A DNA stretch of 38,140 bases from NCBI GenBank assembly GCA_947307055.1, contig CAMZHX010000020.1, forward strand, positions 1 to 38,140, given 5' to 3'. A program made the translations under genes and the position numbers. Below the pieces are notes generated by a model. The model saw only the letters and a list, made by a program, of their open reading frames with translations, did not search any database and had not been told where the DNA came from. Positions 25,381 to 34,270 of this stretch are shown one piece after another (within the stretch, counting starts at the first letter, position 1; each line of letters opens with the position of its first letter). This DNA comes from an uncultured Selenomonadales bacterium (lineage in GTDB: Bacteria > Bacillota > Negativicutes > Selenomonadales > Selenomonadaceae).

Positions 25381-25958
25381 TATTGAGCGGTGGCTGTTAG
25401 GACGTTTAGATTACTTTCGGAAGAAATTGAGAACTTTATACCGGATTTTACGGTTGAAGCGGGCGAATTTTCAGCGGTTAGTTCGTTCATAAGTGCTTGC
25501 GGGTCGATTTCGGGCGAAAAACTTTTAACAAAAGCGGTAATGAACCAAATAGTGAAAAGAGATTCGTCTTTTTCTTCGGGAGTGGTGTAATAGAGGCTTA
25601 AAACTTTGAAATTGCCGTTATTAGGCTCAGTGAGACCGACCAAAGCGACTCTGTAATCGCCGAAAATGTTAGCGAAGGTATCGCCATTAGGTTTGCTGAA
25701 AATTTTGTAGTCATTTATCAAAAAAAGGTGCGCCATAGCGGAAACGTCATTAATTTGCATAGTTTCCTGGAGAATTGGGGTTATAATCCCGTTAAAATTC
25801 GTTTTTAGGGTTGAAACGTTTAGATTTAGGGTAGAATTAGTTTGGTTTGATTCGACATCGATAAAAATTTTGTTGAGTTGATCTTTGCTGAAGGAAACTG
25901 CCTCGACATGCGCGGAAATGACTAGCAAAACGAGCAAAATCGTTAAAAATTTCTTCAT
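25380..25958 (-). CDS. Secreted hypothetical protein, paralogue 2
   Basis: Not recognised. The 192-aa product has a signal peptide (KKFLTILLVLLVISAHVEA, cleavage near residue 20) and no other membrane helix. It aligns along its length with the next gene upstream: SKDQLNKIF / TQEQFDQMF, TLNLNVSTLKTNFNG / TLNLDAPTFQKNFND, RVALVGLTEPNNGNFKVLS / HVAIVGSIDPNGNLKVLN, FVKSFSPEIDPQALMNEL / FVQGISPQIHIQELLGEL and SGIKFS / NGVKFS. So the two are tandem duplicates that have diverged widely. The ribosome site TAGGAG overlaps the stop of the upstream copy. Last gene of the operon. Confidence 0.8.
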   Translation of the reverse strand: MKKFLTILLVLLVISAHVEAVSFSKDQLNKIFIDVESNQTNSTLNLNVSTLKTNFNGIITPILQETMQINDVSAMAHLFLINDYKIFSKPNGDTFANIFGDYRVALVGLTEPNNGNFKVLSLYYTTPEEKDESLFTIWFITAFVKSFSPEIDPQALMNELTAENSPASTVKSGIKFSISSESNLNVLTATAQ

Positions 25959-25967
25959 AACGCGCTC

Positions 25968-26540
25968 CTATTCGGCTACGGCGGTTATAATTTCCATATT
26001 TCCCTGCTCAGTGACGGAAAATTTAACGCCGTTTCTGACAGCGGACTGATTTTTTTCCAATTCGCCGAGCAATTCTTGAATATGTATTTGAGGGGAGATG
26101 CCTTGAACGAAAGCGTTGAAAATTAGCACGGTGACGACCATATCATTTTTATTTTCTGGCTTAGCGGAGAAGAAATTTAGGACTTTTAGATTACCGTTAG
26201 GGTCGATGGAACCGACAATAGCGACGTGATTCATAAAATTTTTAGCTAAGAAGTTACCGTTGTCGGTTTGGACGATAATTGGCTCTTTAATTATGAAAAT
26301 TTCTTCCAAAGTTGGTGTATCGTCGCCTGCATTTGATTCTTTTATAAATTTTGTCATAAAATCGTTGAAATTTTTTTGAAAAGTGGGCGCGTCGAGATTT
26401 AGAGTTTTATTTTCTGTAGAAAATTGGGTCGTGATAGAAAACATTTGGTCGAATTGTTCTTGAGTCAGTTCAGCGGCGTAGATTTTGCTATTTGAGCAGA
26501 TAATTAAGCAGATGAATAACGCTGTAAAGAAATTTTTCAT
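25968..26540 (-). CDS. Secreted hypothetical protein, paralogue 1
   Basis: Not recognised. The 190-aa product has a signal peptide ending near KIYA|AEL and a soluble domain of ~165 residues with no cysteines in the mature part and no known motif. It is a paralogue of the next gene downstream (9 bases apart). Its ribosome site AAAGGA overlaps the stop of the acyl-CoA ligase gene, so it is in the same operon. Being exported, it probably acts in the periplasm or at the surface; a lipoprotein box is not present. Confidence 0.8.
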   Translation of the reverse strand: MKNFFTALFICLIICSNSKIYAAELTQEQFDQMFSITTQFSTENKTLNLDAPTFQKNFNDFMTKFIKESNAGDDTPTLEEIFIIKEPIIVQTDNGNFLAKNFMNHVAIVGSIDPNGNLKVLNFFSAKPENKNDMVVTVLIFNAFVQGISPQIHIQELLGELEKNQSAVRNGVKFSVTEQGNMEIITAVAE

Positions 26541-26545
26541 GTAAA

Positions 26546-28003
26546 TTATCCTTTCGAGGCGAGATAATCTTCTAAAATTTTACGTTTAGCGATTTTACCT
26601 GTAGAAGTGCGCGGAATTTCTTTAAGTTCGCGGAATTCGCGCGGAATTTTATAGAGGGCGAGATTTTTTTGGAGAAATTTTTTAAGTTCGGACTTATCGA
26701 CGGTTGCGCCGTCCTGAACGTCGTAGAAACACGCGCCGACTTGCCCGCGCAATTTATCATCTACGCCGATAACGGCGGCGTCTTTAATGCCTTTGAACTG
26801 ATAAACGACTTCTTCGACTTCGCGCGGGTAAATATTTTCGCCCATACTGATAATCATTTCCTTGATGCGGCTGACGATATAATAATAGCCGTCCGCGTCG
26901 ACTTTTCCCACGTCGCCGGTATGGAGCCAGCCGTCTTTGTCGAGAGCCTCCGCCGTCGCCTTAGGATTATTCCAATAACCGAGCATAACTTGCCCGCCGC
27001 GCACTAAAACTTCGCCGACTTCGCCTTGAGGGACGATTTTTCCGTCTTCGTCGACCAATTTGACTTCGGTGCCTTTAAGGAGCTTACCGCAAGAGCCTTG
27101 CCGTTCTTCGCCGTGAGTGGTGAGGAAAACAGCGGGCGATGCCTCTGAAAGACCGTAACCTTCGGCGATTTTGCGATTAAATTTCTTATTGAACTCCTCG
27201 ACGATTTTATCAGGGAGAGTGGTGCCGCCGCTCATGAAAAAACGGACGCTTTTGAAGTCTTCGGGCTTAGCGAGGCCGGTAACGAGCTTAAAAATAGACG
27301 GGACGATAATAATATCGGTGATTTTCTGTTCGCGAACCATATCGACCATATCTTTAGGCTTAAAAACGCGCATGACATCGAGTTCTGCGCCGCGATAGAA
27401 GGTATTGAGCACGACGCAAGTCCAACCGAAGCAATGATACATAGGCAGGACGCAAAGTACTTTACATTTGCTATGGCATTTGAAAACTTCGCATTGTTTA
27501 GTATTGCAGATGAGGTTTTTATGCGAAAGCATTGCGCCTTTAGGATTGCCGGTGGTGCCAGAGGTATAAATTATGACGCAGGGATTATTTTCGCTGAAGT
27601 CTGTTGGGAGTTCGGGAGCGTCGGCGGAAAAATTATCGGCGAAAGTTGCGATATTATGTTGAGTGACGGGAATTTTTTCGTCGAAAGTAATTTTTTCGTA
27701 AGTGAGCAAGTGTTTAATGCCAGCGTCCTGCAAAATGTAGGCGGTTTCGCGCGGGCTGAGCTGGAAATTGATAGGAACGTTGATTGCGCCGAGCGAAGCG
27801 GTTGCGAAGTAGGCGTAAACGAATTCTACGCTATTTCTGGAAAAAATTCCGACGCGGTCACCCGATTTGATTCCGATTTCGTGCAAGCGGTTGCGATATT
27901 TTTTAATACCGGCTTTAAGTTGAGCGTAAGTTATTTTTTGCCCCTCATCGACGACCGCAATATCATTTTCGCGCCCATTATTGATTATTTCGTGAACTAA
28001 CAA
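26546..28003 (-). CDS. AMP-forming acyl-CoA synthetase (long-chain fatty-acid-CoA ligase-like)
   Basis: The enzyme activates a carboxylic acid with ATP and joins it to CoA. The 485-aa product has the ANL-superfamily blocks: P-loop YTSGTTGNPKGAMLSH at ~146-161, MYHCFGWT, GYGLSEASP, GWLHTGDVGKVDADGYYYI and the hinge SRIKEMIISMGENIYPREVE, with the catalytic lysine in TSTGKIAKRKIL near the end. The substrate chain length is not evident. The start is TTG 28003 with GAGGAGG upstream. It lies between a sugar-transfer fusion gene and two secreted-protein genes, which suggests an acyl-linked surface product. Confidence 0.88.
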   Translation of the reverse strand: MLVHEIINNGRENDIAVVDEGQKITYAQLKAGIKKYRNRLHEIGIKSGDRVGIFSRNSVEFVYAYFATASLGAINVPINFQLSPRETAYILQDAGIKHLLTYEKITFDEKIPVTQHNIATFADNFSADAPELPTDFSENNPCVIIYTSGTTGNPKGAMLSHKNLICNTKQCEVFKCHSKCKVLCVLPMYHCFGWTCVVLNTFYRGAELDVMRVFKPKDMVDMVREQKITDIIIVPSIFKLVTGLAKPEDFKSVRFFMSGGTTLPDKIVEEFNKKFNRKIAEGYGLSEASPAVFLTTHGEERQGSCGKLLKGTEVKLVDEDGKIVPQGEVGEVLVRGGQVMLGYWNNPKATAEALDKDGWLHTGDVGKVDADGYYYIVSRIKEMIISMGENIYPREVEEVVYQFKGIKDAAVIGVDDKLRGQVGACFYDVQDGATVDKSELKKFLQKNLALYKIPREFRELKEIPRTSTGKIAKRKILEDYLASKG

Positions 28004-28016
28004 AATATTTACCTCC

Positions 28017-31000
28017 TCAATTAAACGTTTGATTATTCATTAGCTTATAGAAAAGATTAGCCCATTGCCGCGCTACGACCTCTTCCGAAAATCTTTCTAC
28101 ACTTTTTGCGCAATTTGCCGCAAGTTTCTTTTGAAGAGCGGGCTCGGCAAAAATTTTTATAATTCTATCCGCCATCGCCTCAATGTCGTCAATCGGCACC
28201 AAGTAACCGTTTACGCCGTCTTTAATCATATCGCGCGGACCATAATGACAATCGAACGACACCACAGGACAATTATTTTGCAAACTTTCCTGAACGGCAA
28301 GGGAAAAACCCTCAAAAGCACTTGCGCAAATCGAGAGAGCGGCAGAAGAAAATATTTCCCCTATGTTGTCGCTGAATCCTTTAAATATTATCGAGTTTTT
28401 GAGATTAAGTTTATCAATTTTGGCTTGCAATTCCGTCCTCAAGGAGCCTGTGCCGTAGAAATGGAGTTGCGCTTGAGGAATTTTATCCGTAACGATTTTG
28501 AAAGCGTCGATAACTTTGCTATGACCTTTTTCGGGAGCAATTCGCCCGACCATCACCGCGAGCAGAGGATTAAATTTAACTTTGCCGACTTCAAAATGTT
28601 TAAGCGGGTGCGGAATCGTGCAGACATTGGACACGTAATAACGTTGCAAAATGTCATTTTCCTGTTGCTTAGTGCAAGTGACTATGGCGTCGACTTTGAG
28701 ATTTTTATTCGTCAAATATTTGTAACGCCCTTTGGTCGGAGCCGTTAGCGGATTAAAATCGCCGACGACGTGCAAACTGTGCACTTGGTGAATGACGCGC
28801 ACATTGTTGAGCCCCGCCGTTTTTATGTTGACATAAGCCGTATTCCATTCGGGCGTCCTGTCGCCTATCAGGAAATAATTCTTCTTCTTGTCGCGCAAAA
28901 GGTTGAAGAGAAAATGCGACAGCGCGTCTTCGAGGTTATTGAAAGTGTTCGTGACGACTCCTTCCCGATTCACAAGCTCCATTGAAATCAAAGTATTTTT
29001 GTCGTCAACAAGCTCGTAAGTTTTATGAATTGCAAGCGAGCCATCGGGGCGATAGTAGAAAGATTCGGTTACGCGGGACGTTTCAGGCTCCAAGTTTTGT
29101 CGGCGACTCAAAAAGCCGAGCATGTCATAAGTATCGCGCTGAAATTTTTTCCCCGCGTCGTTGAAGAAATTTACATAATTCAATTTCTGATTTTTCAGCG
29201 AGAAAATACAATACATTATTAACTTGCCGTCTCGCCGATATACTTTCCAATCCCTTTCTAGCCGTTCAATCGACCAACCTTCTTTCATTGGGCCGACTAA
29301 AATCTTGCGCGCCTTCTCGACATCGCGATTGATTTCTTGAAAATAATCGTACATGTTGTAAACGCGAACATCAAGCCCCAACTCGTCGCGATTGTCTAGG
29401 AGGTCGTTTTGATATTCGTTCGTGACAAAGCTAATATCAATGCCGAAGTATTTGCGAAACAATTTTGCGCGGCGAAATGCGGACTGCTCAATTCCGGGTG
29501 CCTTAGGTTTCACGGCGCGGAGCATGAAAAACATTTCGCCGTTATTAACTTTGAATTCGTTCTTGAAGTCGTCGATATTAAATTCTTCGTCGAAGGACTT
29601 TGCAAGGTTTACGGTTGGGCGGTTCGGGATTTGCATTTGAATTTTCGTCGGGTGAACGTATTTGCCGAGTTCGGTTTTGTCGTCGAGAACGGAGACTTGC
29701 AGGAACAAATCGACGTTGACTAATTCATTTGCGCTCGGCGGGCGGATTCCAAATTTCTCGCGATAAATGAAGCCGGTCTTCCAACGATTGGTCGGCCACA
29801 TACTGTCGCAAGCTTGATGATCCATACCCGCGCCGAAATTTGGCATTGCGACTTTGACTGCGGGCACGCCCAAAAGTCTGATTGTCAAATCTTTGTCGGT
29901 CGGCTCGTCGAGCGTCCACCACGTCTCGACATAAATTGTTTGCCGAGTTTTTATCAGCAAGCATTCGGGCGATATGCGGCAGCCGATAAGTTTCACTGCG
30001 CCGAATTTTTGCGGCTCAATGATTGCGTCGTCGGGAACTTTATCGGGCGTCCAATCGGGCAAAGGTTCAGTCATTGGCGGGATTATTTCTCCGCGCCGTG
30101 AACTAGAAAGTTCGACAGGTTGCAAAATTTTTTCTGCGCGGGTTGGCGGCTCGAATTTTAATGCAATCGCGTTGTCAAGGGTAGTTGCTTGCGTGTTAAG
30201 TTTGCGGCAGGAATTTAGGAATTGCTCGCGGATTTTTTGTGAACGCTCTTCGCTCAGAGTATTAGGCAAGGGGTGGAAAAAAATTTGCTCGACGCCGCGC
30301 TTTGAGATTTCGAGAGAAAACCCGCCGCCTATCCCCGAACTTGTATCGAAAAGAAAATTGCCGGTGTTGTAAATTATCGGGCGTTGCCTGTAAGTTTCTA
30401 CACCGTGCTTAAAACTGAAATGACAACCAAGAACGGCGTCCGCGCCACAATCGATTAGCAATTTCCCAAGACTGCGGATTTGTTTTTTGAGTTCGGTGCC
30501 GAGATTCGGATACCAATGCGGCGCGACAAATATAACGTCGGCTTTTTCTCTAGCGTCGGCGATTTTCTCTTCAAAAAAATTTTTCCAAAGTTCGGGCTTA
30601 TCGGGTGGCAAGTAAAACGTGCCCGGAGTATTCTCGGTCGCGGCGTAAAATTTCATCGTGGCATCGACGTTGAAGAGCGCAATGACAATATCTTTGACTT
30701 TGATAAAGAGCGGGCGGGAGGCCTCATCGAGATTTTTACCCGTGCCGCAATGCAAAATCCCTGCGCGGTCGAGGTAATCATTTTGCTCAAGCAAAGCGGT
30801 TTCGCAATAATCCATTGCGTGATTGTTCGCATTTAGCACAACATCAATTTTAGACTCGGTGAGCAAGTTAATTTCTTCGGGGCGCGCATGAAAATAAAAC
30901 GGTGCGGTCTCGCCCTTGTCAATGCCCTGCTGACCCTTCGTGGCAAGGACGCAATTCAAATTTATAATGCGCAGGTCTGCTTCCGACAAGATGGGAATTT

Positions 31001-31085
31001 CTTTGAAAAATTTTTGATTGGGCTGCCAAGTTACGTTACGACCGATTTGATTGACATCGCCGCCGAAAAAAATTTTTGAGAGCAT
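28017..31085 (-). CDS. CapA-domain and GT4 glycosyltransferase fusion protein
   Basis: The 1022-aa product joins two enzymes usually found apart. Residues ~1-285 are a CapA/PGA_cap metallophosphoesterase-like domain (FFGGDVNQIGRN, NLNCVLATKG, VVLNANNHAMDY, VFVAPHWYPN, ADAVLGCHFSF, YNTGNFLFD), the type tied to poly-gamma-glutamate capsules. Residues ~330-480 form a probable beta-sandwich of unknown role. Residues ~500-1022 resemble GT4 enzymes of the TarM/GtfA group that glycosylate wall polymers or proteins, with VGRIAPEKGH near 847 and the E-x7-E motif EGFSLAVQE near 925. No signal peptide is seen. ATG start at 31085 with GAGG eight bases upstream. Second gene of the operon. Confidence 0.82.
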   Translation of the reverse strand: MLSKIFFGGDVNQIGRNVTWQPNQKFFKEIPILSEADLRIINLNCVLATKGQQGIDKGETAPFYFHARPEEINLLTESKIDVVLNANNHAMDYCETALLEQNDYLDRAGILHCGTGKNLDEASRPLFIKVKDIVIALFNVDATMKFYAATENTPGTFYLPPDKPELWKNFFEEKIADAREKADVIFVAPHWYPNLGTELKKQIRSLGKLLIDCGADAVLGCHFSFKHGVETYRQRPIIYNTGNFLFDTSSGIGGGFSLEISKRGVEQIFFHPLPNTLSEERSQKIREQFLNSCRKLNTQATTLDNAIALKFEPPTRAEKILQPVELSSSRRGEIIPPMTEPLPDWTPDKVPDDAIIEPQKFGAVKLIGCRISPECLLIKTRQTIYVETWWTLDEPTDKDLTIRLLGVPAVKVAMPNFGAGMDHQACDSMWPTNRWKTGFIYREKFGIRPPSANELVNVDLFLQVSVLDDKTELGKYVHPTKIQMQIPNRPTVNLAKSFDEEFNIDDFKNEFKVNNGEMFFMLRAVKPKAPGIEQSAFRRAKLFRKYFGIDISFVTNEYQNDLLDNRDELGLDVRVYNMYDYFQEINRDVEKARKILVGPMKEGWSIERLERDWKVYRRDGKLIMYCIFSLKNQKLNYVNFFNDAGKKFQRDTYDMLGFLSRRQNLEPETSRVTESFYYRPDGSLAIHKTYELVDDKNTLISMELVNREGVVTNTFNNLEDALSHFLFNLLRDKKKNYFLIGDRTPEWNTAYVNIKTAGLNNVRVIHQVHSLHVVGDFNPLTAPTKGRYKYLTNKNLKVDAIVTCTKQQENDILQRYYVSNVCTIPHPLKHFEVGKVKFNPLLAVMVGRIAPEKGHSKVIDAFKIVTDKIPQAQLHFYGTGSLRTELQAKIDKLNLKNSIIFKGFSDNIGEIFSSAALSICASAFEGFSLAVQESLQNNCPVVSFDCHYGPRDMIKDGVNGYLVPIDDIEAMADRIIKIFAEPALQKKLAANCAKSVERFSEEVVARQWANLFYKLMNNQTFN

Positions 31086-31104
31086 GAATTAACCTCGCTT
31101 TCTC

Positions 31105-31833
31105 TCAAGGCGCGAGAGATTTTCTGTATTCGACGCAGGCGAAAAATTTTTCTGCGCTTGAATTGACGACGAGTTCAGCAGGAAAATTATTTTCGGCTAA
31201 AACTTTTTGGCTAAGCTCGTGATTACCAACGTCAAGTTCAATATGCGCGTCGGAGCCCATGATAACTTTCGTGCCGTACTTCTTGCAAGCCGCCAACATC
31301 AACTTTGCATTTTCGGCCGAGCCTGCACGGTGACCATTGGGCAGGTACGAACTGTTGTTGATTTCGAGCAAAACGCCGTTATCTGCGGCGGCGCAAGCAA
31401 TTGCGTCCAAATCTGCGGGGAATTGTGGGTTATCGGGGTGCCCGATTATCACGACGTGCGGATTTCTCATCGCGCCGATAATCGCCGCAGTATTTTCGGC
31501 AACGCTGCCCGAATCAATGCATTCCCTGTGCAAACTTGCAATCGCAAAGTCAATCCGCTTTAAAATTTTGGCGGGGAGGTCGGTACTGCCCGAATAGTCA
31601 ATAATATTCATCTCGGAGCCCATTGCAATTTTTATCCCGTAAGCGTCGCGGGGAATGACTTTGAAGTTTCGGAAATAAAAACTGTCAATCGAACCGGGCA
31701 CGCTCGGCGCATGGTCAGCTATACCGACAAGCTCAAGATTTTTTTTCTTGGCGGCGTCAATGACCTCGCGAAATGTGCTGTAGGCGTGTGTACTCGCTGT
31801 CGTGTGTATGTGAACATCTAGGACATCTTTCAT
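31105..31833 (-). CDS. PHP-domain phosphatase (YcdX-like)
   Basis: PHP hydrolases use three metal ions to cleave phosphate esters. The 242-aa product carries the metal ligands in order: DVHIHT (H8, H10), GIADHAP, GSEMNI, SLHRE, IGHPDNP and GSDAH. The set and length match YcdX-type proteins. The start is ATG 31833; a longer frame to 31965 would cross the promoter. It is the first gene of the five-gene minus-strand operon, 19 bases before the CapA fusion gene. The substrate is unknown. Confidence 0.88.
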   Translation of the reverse strand: MKDVLDVHIHTTASTHAYSTFREVIDAAKKKNLELVGIADHAPSVPGSIDSFYFRNFKVIPRDAYGIKIAMGSEMNIIDYSGSTDLPAKILKRIDFAIASLHRECIDSGSVAENTAAIIGAMRNPHVVIIGHPDNPQFPADLDAIACAAADNGVLLEINNSSYLPNGHRAGSAENAKLMLAACKKYGTKVIMGSDAHIELDVGNHELSQKVLAENNFPAELVVNSSAEKFFACVEYRKSLAP

Positions 31834-31860
31834 AAAAAATTTTCCGCTCCTTTCGACGCG

Positions 31861-31888
31861 ATTATAACATAAAATATTGCCTACGCAA
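31861..31888 (-). promoter_or_regulatory. Promoter of the five-gene operon
   Basis: On the minus strand TTGCGT (31888-31883), 16 bases, TATAAT (31866-31861), 28 bases before the PHP gene start. Its spacer contains the -35 box of the opposite priA promoter. Confidence 0.6.
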
Positions 31889-31905
31889 AAAGTTTCGCTT
31901 AGAAT
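31877..31905 (+). promoter_or_regulatory. Promoter of priA
   Basis: TTGCCT (31877-31882), 17 bases, TAGAAT (31900-31905), 29 bases before the priA start. It overlaps the divergent operon promoter, so polymerase binding at one should hinder the other. Confidence 0.5.
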
Positions 31906-31933
31906 ACGTAAGAAAAATTTTGGGGGTGTTAAA

Positions 31934-34126
31934 ATGATAATCGCGGAAATTTGCGTCAACGTCACGGCGAATAATATTGTCCAAAATTATACGTATCTTG
32001 TGCCGGAGCGATTGGAATTTTTAACTATGGGCTGGCGGGTGAGTATTCCATTTGGAGCGCGAAAAGTTGACGGCTTTGTCATAAATGTGCGCGAGGTCGA
32101 CGACTCAACAGCCTTTGCATTCGCGCTGAAAGAAATTTTCGACGTAATCGACGAGGAGCCGTGGTTCACGCCCGAAATGATAAGCCTAGCGCAATGGCTA
32201 TCGGAATTTTATTTATGTCCGCTGTCGCAAACTATGGGGTTATTCATGCCGGGTCGCAAAGGCAAAAAAATTTCAAGGCGCGTCGAGAAAATTTACAAAC
32301 TGACGCGAGACTTCGACGAAGAAAATTTTTCAAGTAGACCCGCGCAGTTGCGATTGCTGAAAATTTTGGCGGAACGCAGCGAGCTTAGGACGTTTGAACT
32401 TGGCGAGCTGAAACTATCAGGGGCGGCAAAGTCATTAGTCGAGGCAGGCTTAGTCGAGGTCGAACAGCGGCGAATTTTGCGCGACAGCTATTCCAAAATC
32501 CGGACGGTGCCGAAAAGTTTCGAGCTAACAGCGGAACAAATCGCGGCGATTGAGACGGTCGAGAAATTTTTATCTGCGCGGAAGTTTCAAGGGTTCCTGT
32601 TGCACGGCGTGACGAGTTCGGGCAAAACGCAAGTTTATATCGAGCTGGCAAAAATAACTCGGCGGCTCGGACGGCGCGTGATAATCCTTGTGCCCGAAAT
32701 CGCGTTGACAGGACAAATCGTCGCGAACTTCAGAGCGTATTTTTCAGACGTGGCAGTTTTACATAGCCGATTAAGTTTGGCGGAACGCAGCGACACTTTC
32801 CACAGAATACGCAACGGCGAGGTTGGAATAGTAATCGGGGCGCGGTCGGCACTATTCACGCCGGTTGACAACGTCGGGCTAATAGTCGTCGACGAGGAAC
32901 AGGATTATTCGTACAAGCAGGAAAATGCGCCGCGTTATCATGGTCGCGTAGTGGCTGAAGTTTTCGCGAAGTTCCACAGGGCGGCGATAGTTTTCGGGTC
33001 GGCGACGCCCAGCCTTGAGACATTTTATCGGGCGCGGCGGGGCGAATTGATTTTGTTGAGAATGCCGCGACGAGTTTTGAACAATCCGCTGCCCGAAGTT
33101 GAATGCGTTGATATGCGCGGCGAGTTGCGAGCGGGTAACAGGGAAGTTTTGAGCCGCGAGTTGTTGGAGTTGTTGAAAAAAACTTTGGCGGAAGGAAATC
33201 AAGCGATAATCCTTTTGAATCGGCGCGGCTGGTCTACGGTCGTTATGTGCAGAGATTGCGGTTATGTGTGCGTCTGTCCCGATTGCGGCTTGCCGATGAC
33301 TTATCACGCGGACGGGCATTTACTCTGTCATCATTGCGAGATTGAACTTGCACCGCCCGAAATTTGTCCGAGTTGCGGGAGTCGTCGCATAAAATTTTTG
33401 GGCACCGGCACGGAGAAATTGGAGCGAGCGTTGAGAAAATTTTTGCCGGAAGCGCGAGCCATTCGCCTGGACAAAGATTCAGTTCGGGAACGATTCGGGC
33501 ACAAAAAAATTCTCGACGCCTTCGCAAATCACGAGGCAGATATTTTATTCGGGACGCAGATGGTCGCCAAAGGGCACGACGTAAGCAACGTTACAACGGT
33601 CGGCGTTTTGAATGCGGATGCGTCGTTGAGTTTTTCGGACTTCAGAGCGGCGGAGCTATGTTTCGCGCTGATAACGCAGGCGGCAGGTCGGGCAGGGCGA
33701 GCCGATTTGCCGGGCAAAGTCATTGTGCAAGCTTACAACGTCGACGCGCCCGCAATAAGATTCGGTTGCGCGCAGGACTACGAAAAATTTTGCGCGGTCG
33801 AATTGCCGCAACGTAGAGAAGTATTTTTTCCGCCGTTCTGCCGATTGGTCAAACTTATCGTTATGTCGACTGACGAAAACAAAGCTAAGACGCTCGGCAA
33901 AAAAATCGTCAAGGCGTTCAAGGCGGAGGTCGTTGAGAATTCCGAAGAGCGGCAAGAAATTTACGGCCCGATTCGAGCGGCTATCGCCAAGTTGCGCGGC
34001 GTGTTCAGATTTTCGGTTATAATAAAGTCGCAGAATTTAGAGGCGGTCAGAAATTTCCTGCGTTCTCACGACCTGCACAAGCGCAACGACGTTTACATTG
34101 ATATTGACCCTTCGACGACGGATTGA
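31934..34126 (+). CDS. priA: Primosomal protein N' (replication restart helicase PriA)
   Basis: PriA reloads the replisome at repaired forks. The 730-aa product has the 3'-DNA-binding N-terminal domain, Walker A GVTSSGKT at 225-232, DEEQD at 320-324, FGSATPSLETF, and the zinc-binding insert with cysteine pairs from C439 (CRDCGYVCVCPDCG) to C478/C481 (CPSCGSRR), then QMVAKGHD and QAAGRAGR. The start is ATG 31934 with GGGGGTG upstream, and the promoter fits. No clear terminator follows before the next promoter at 34201. Confidence 0.95.
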   Translation: MIIAEICVNVTANNIVQNYTYLVPERLEFLTMGWRVSIPFGARKVDGFVINVREVDDSTAFAFALKEIFDVIDEEPWFTPEMISLAQWLSEFYLCPLSQTMGLFMPGRKGKKISRRVEKIYKLTRDFDEENFSSRPAQLRLLKILAERSELRTFELGELKLSGAAKSLVEAGLVEVEQRRILRDSYSKIRTVPKSFELTAEQIAAIETVEKFLSARKFQGFLLHGVTSSGKTQVYIELAKITRRLGRRVIILVPEIALTGQIVANFRAYFSDVAVLHSRLSLAERSDTFHRIRNGEVGIVIGARSALFTPVDNVGLIVVDEEQDYSYKQENAPRYHGRVVAEVFAKFHRAAIVFGSATPSLETFYRARRGELILLRMPRRVLNNPLPEVECVDMRGELRAGNREVLSRELLELLKKTLAEGNQAIILLNRRGWSTVVMCRDCGYVCVCPDCGLPMTYHADGHLLCHHCEIELAPPEICPSCGSRRIKFLGTGTEKLERALRKFLPEARAIRLDKDSVRERFGHKKILDAFANHEADILFGTQMVAKGHDVSNVTTVGVLNADASLSFSDFRAAELCFALITQAAGRAGRADLPGKVIVQAYNVDAPAIRFGCAQDYEKFCAVELPQRREVFFPPFCRLVKLIVMSTDENKAKTLGKKIVKAFKAEVVENSEERQEIYGPIRAAIAKLRGVFRFSVIIKSQNLEAVRNFLRSHDLHKRNDVYIDIDPSTTD

Positions 34127-34161
34127 TTACAGATAGCGACGACAGAATCATCCAAAACAGT

Positions 34162-34208
34162 TATATCAACTATATGGACATGAAAATTAAAATTATGTGC
34201 TTGATATA
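34162..34208. promoter_or_regulatory. Inverted repeat overlapping the -35 box of the next promoter
   Basis: TATATCAA (34162-34169) and TTGATATA (34201-34208) are exact inverted copies, 31 bases apart. The right arm holds the -35 box TTGATA. This could be an operator, but it is AT-rich and could be chance. Confidence 0.35.
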
Positions 34209-34229
34209 GATACTTTTCGGTAGTATACT
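34201..34229 (+). promoter_or_regulatory. Promoter of the four-gene unknown module
   Basis: TTGATA (34201-34206), 17 bases, TATACT (34224-34229), 41 bases before the ATG at 34271. The spacing is ideal. Confidence 0.7.
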
Positions 34230-34270
34230 CTGCCATAGTAAAACTTCAACGAAATTTAGGAGGTAAAACT

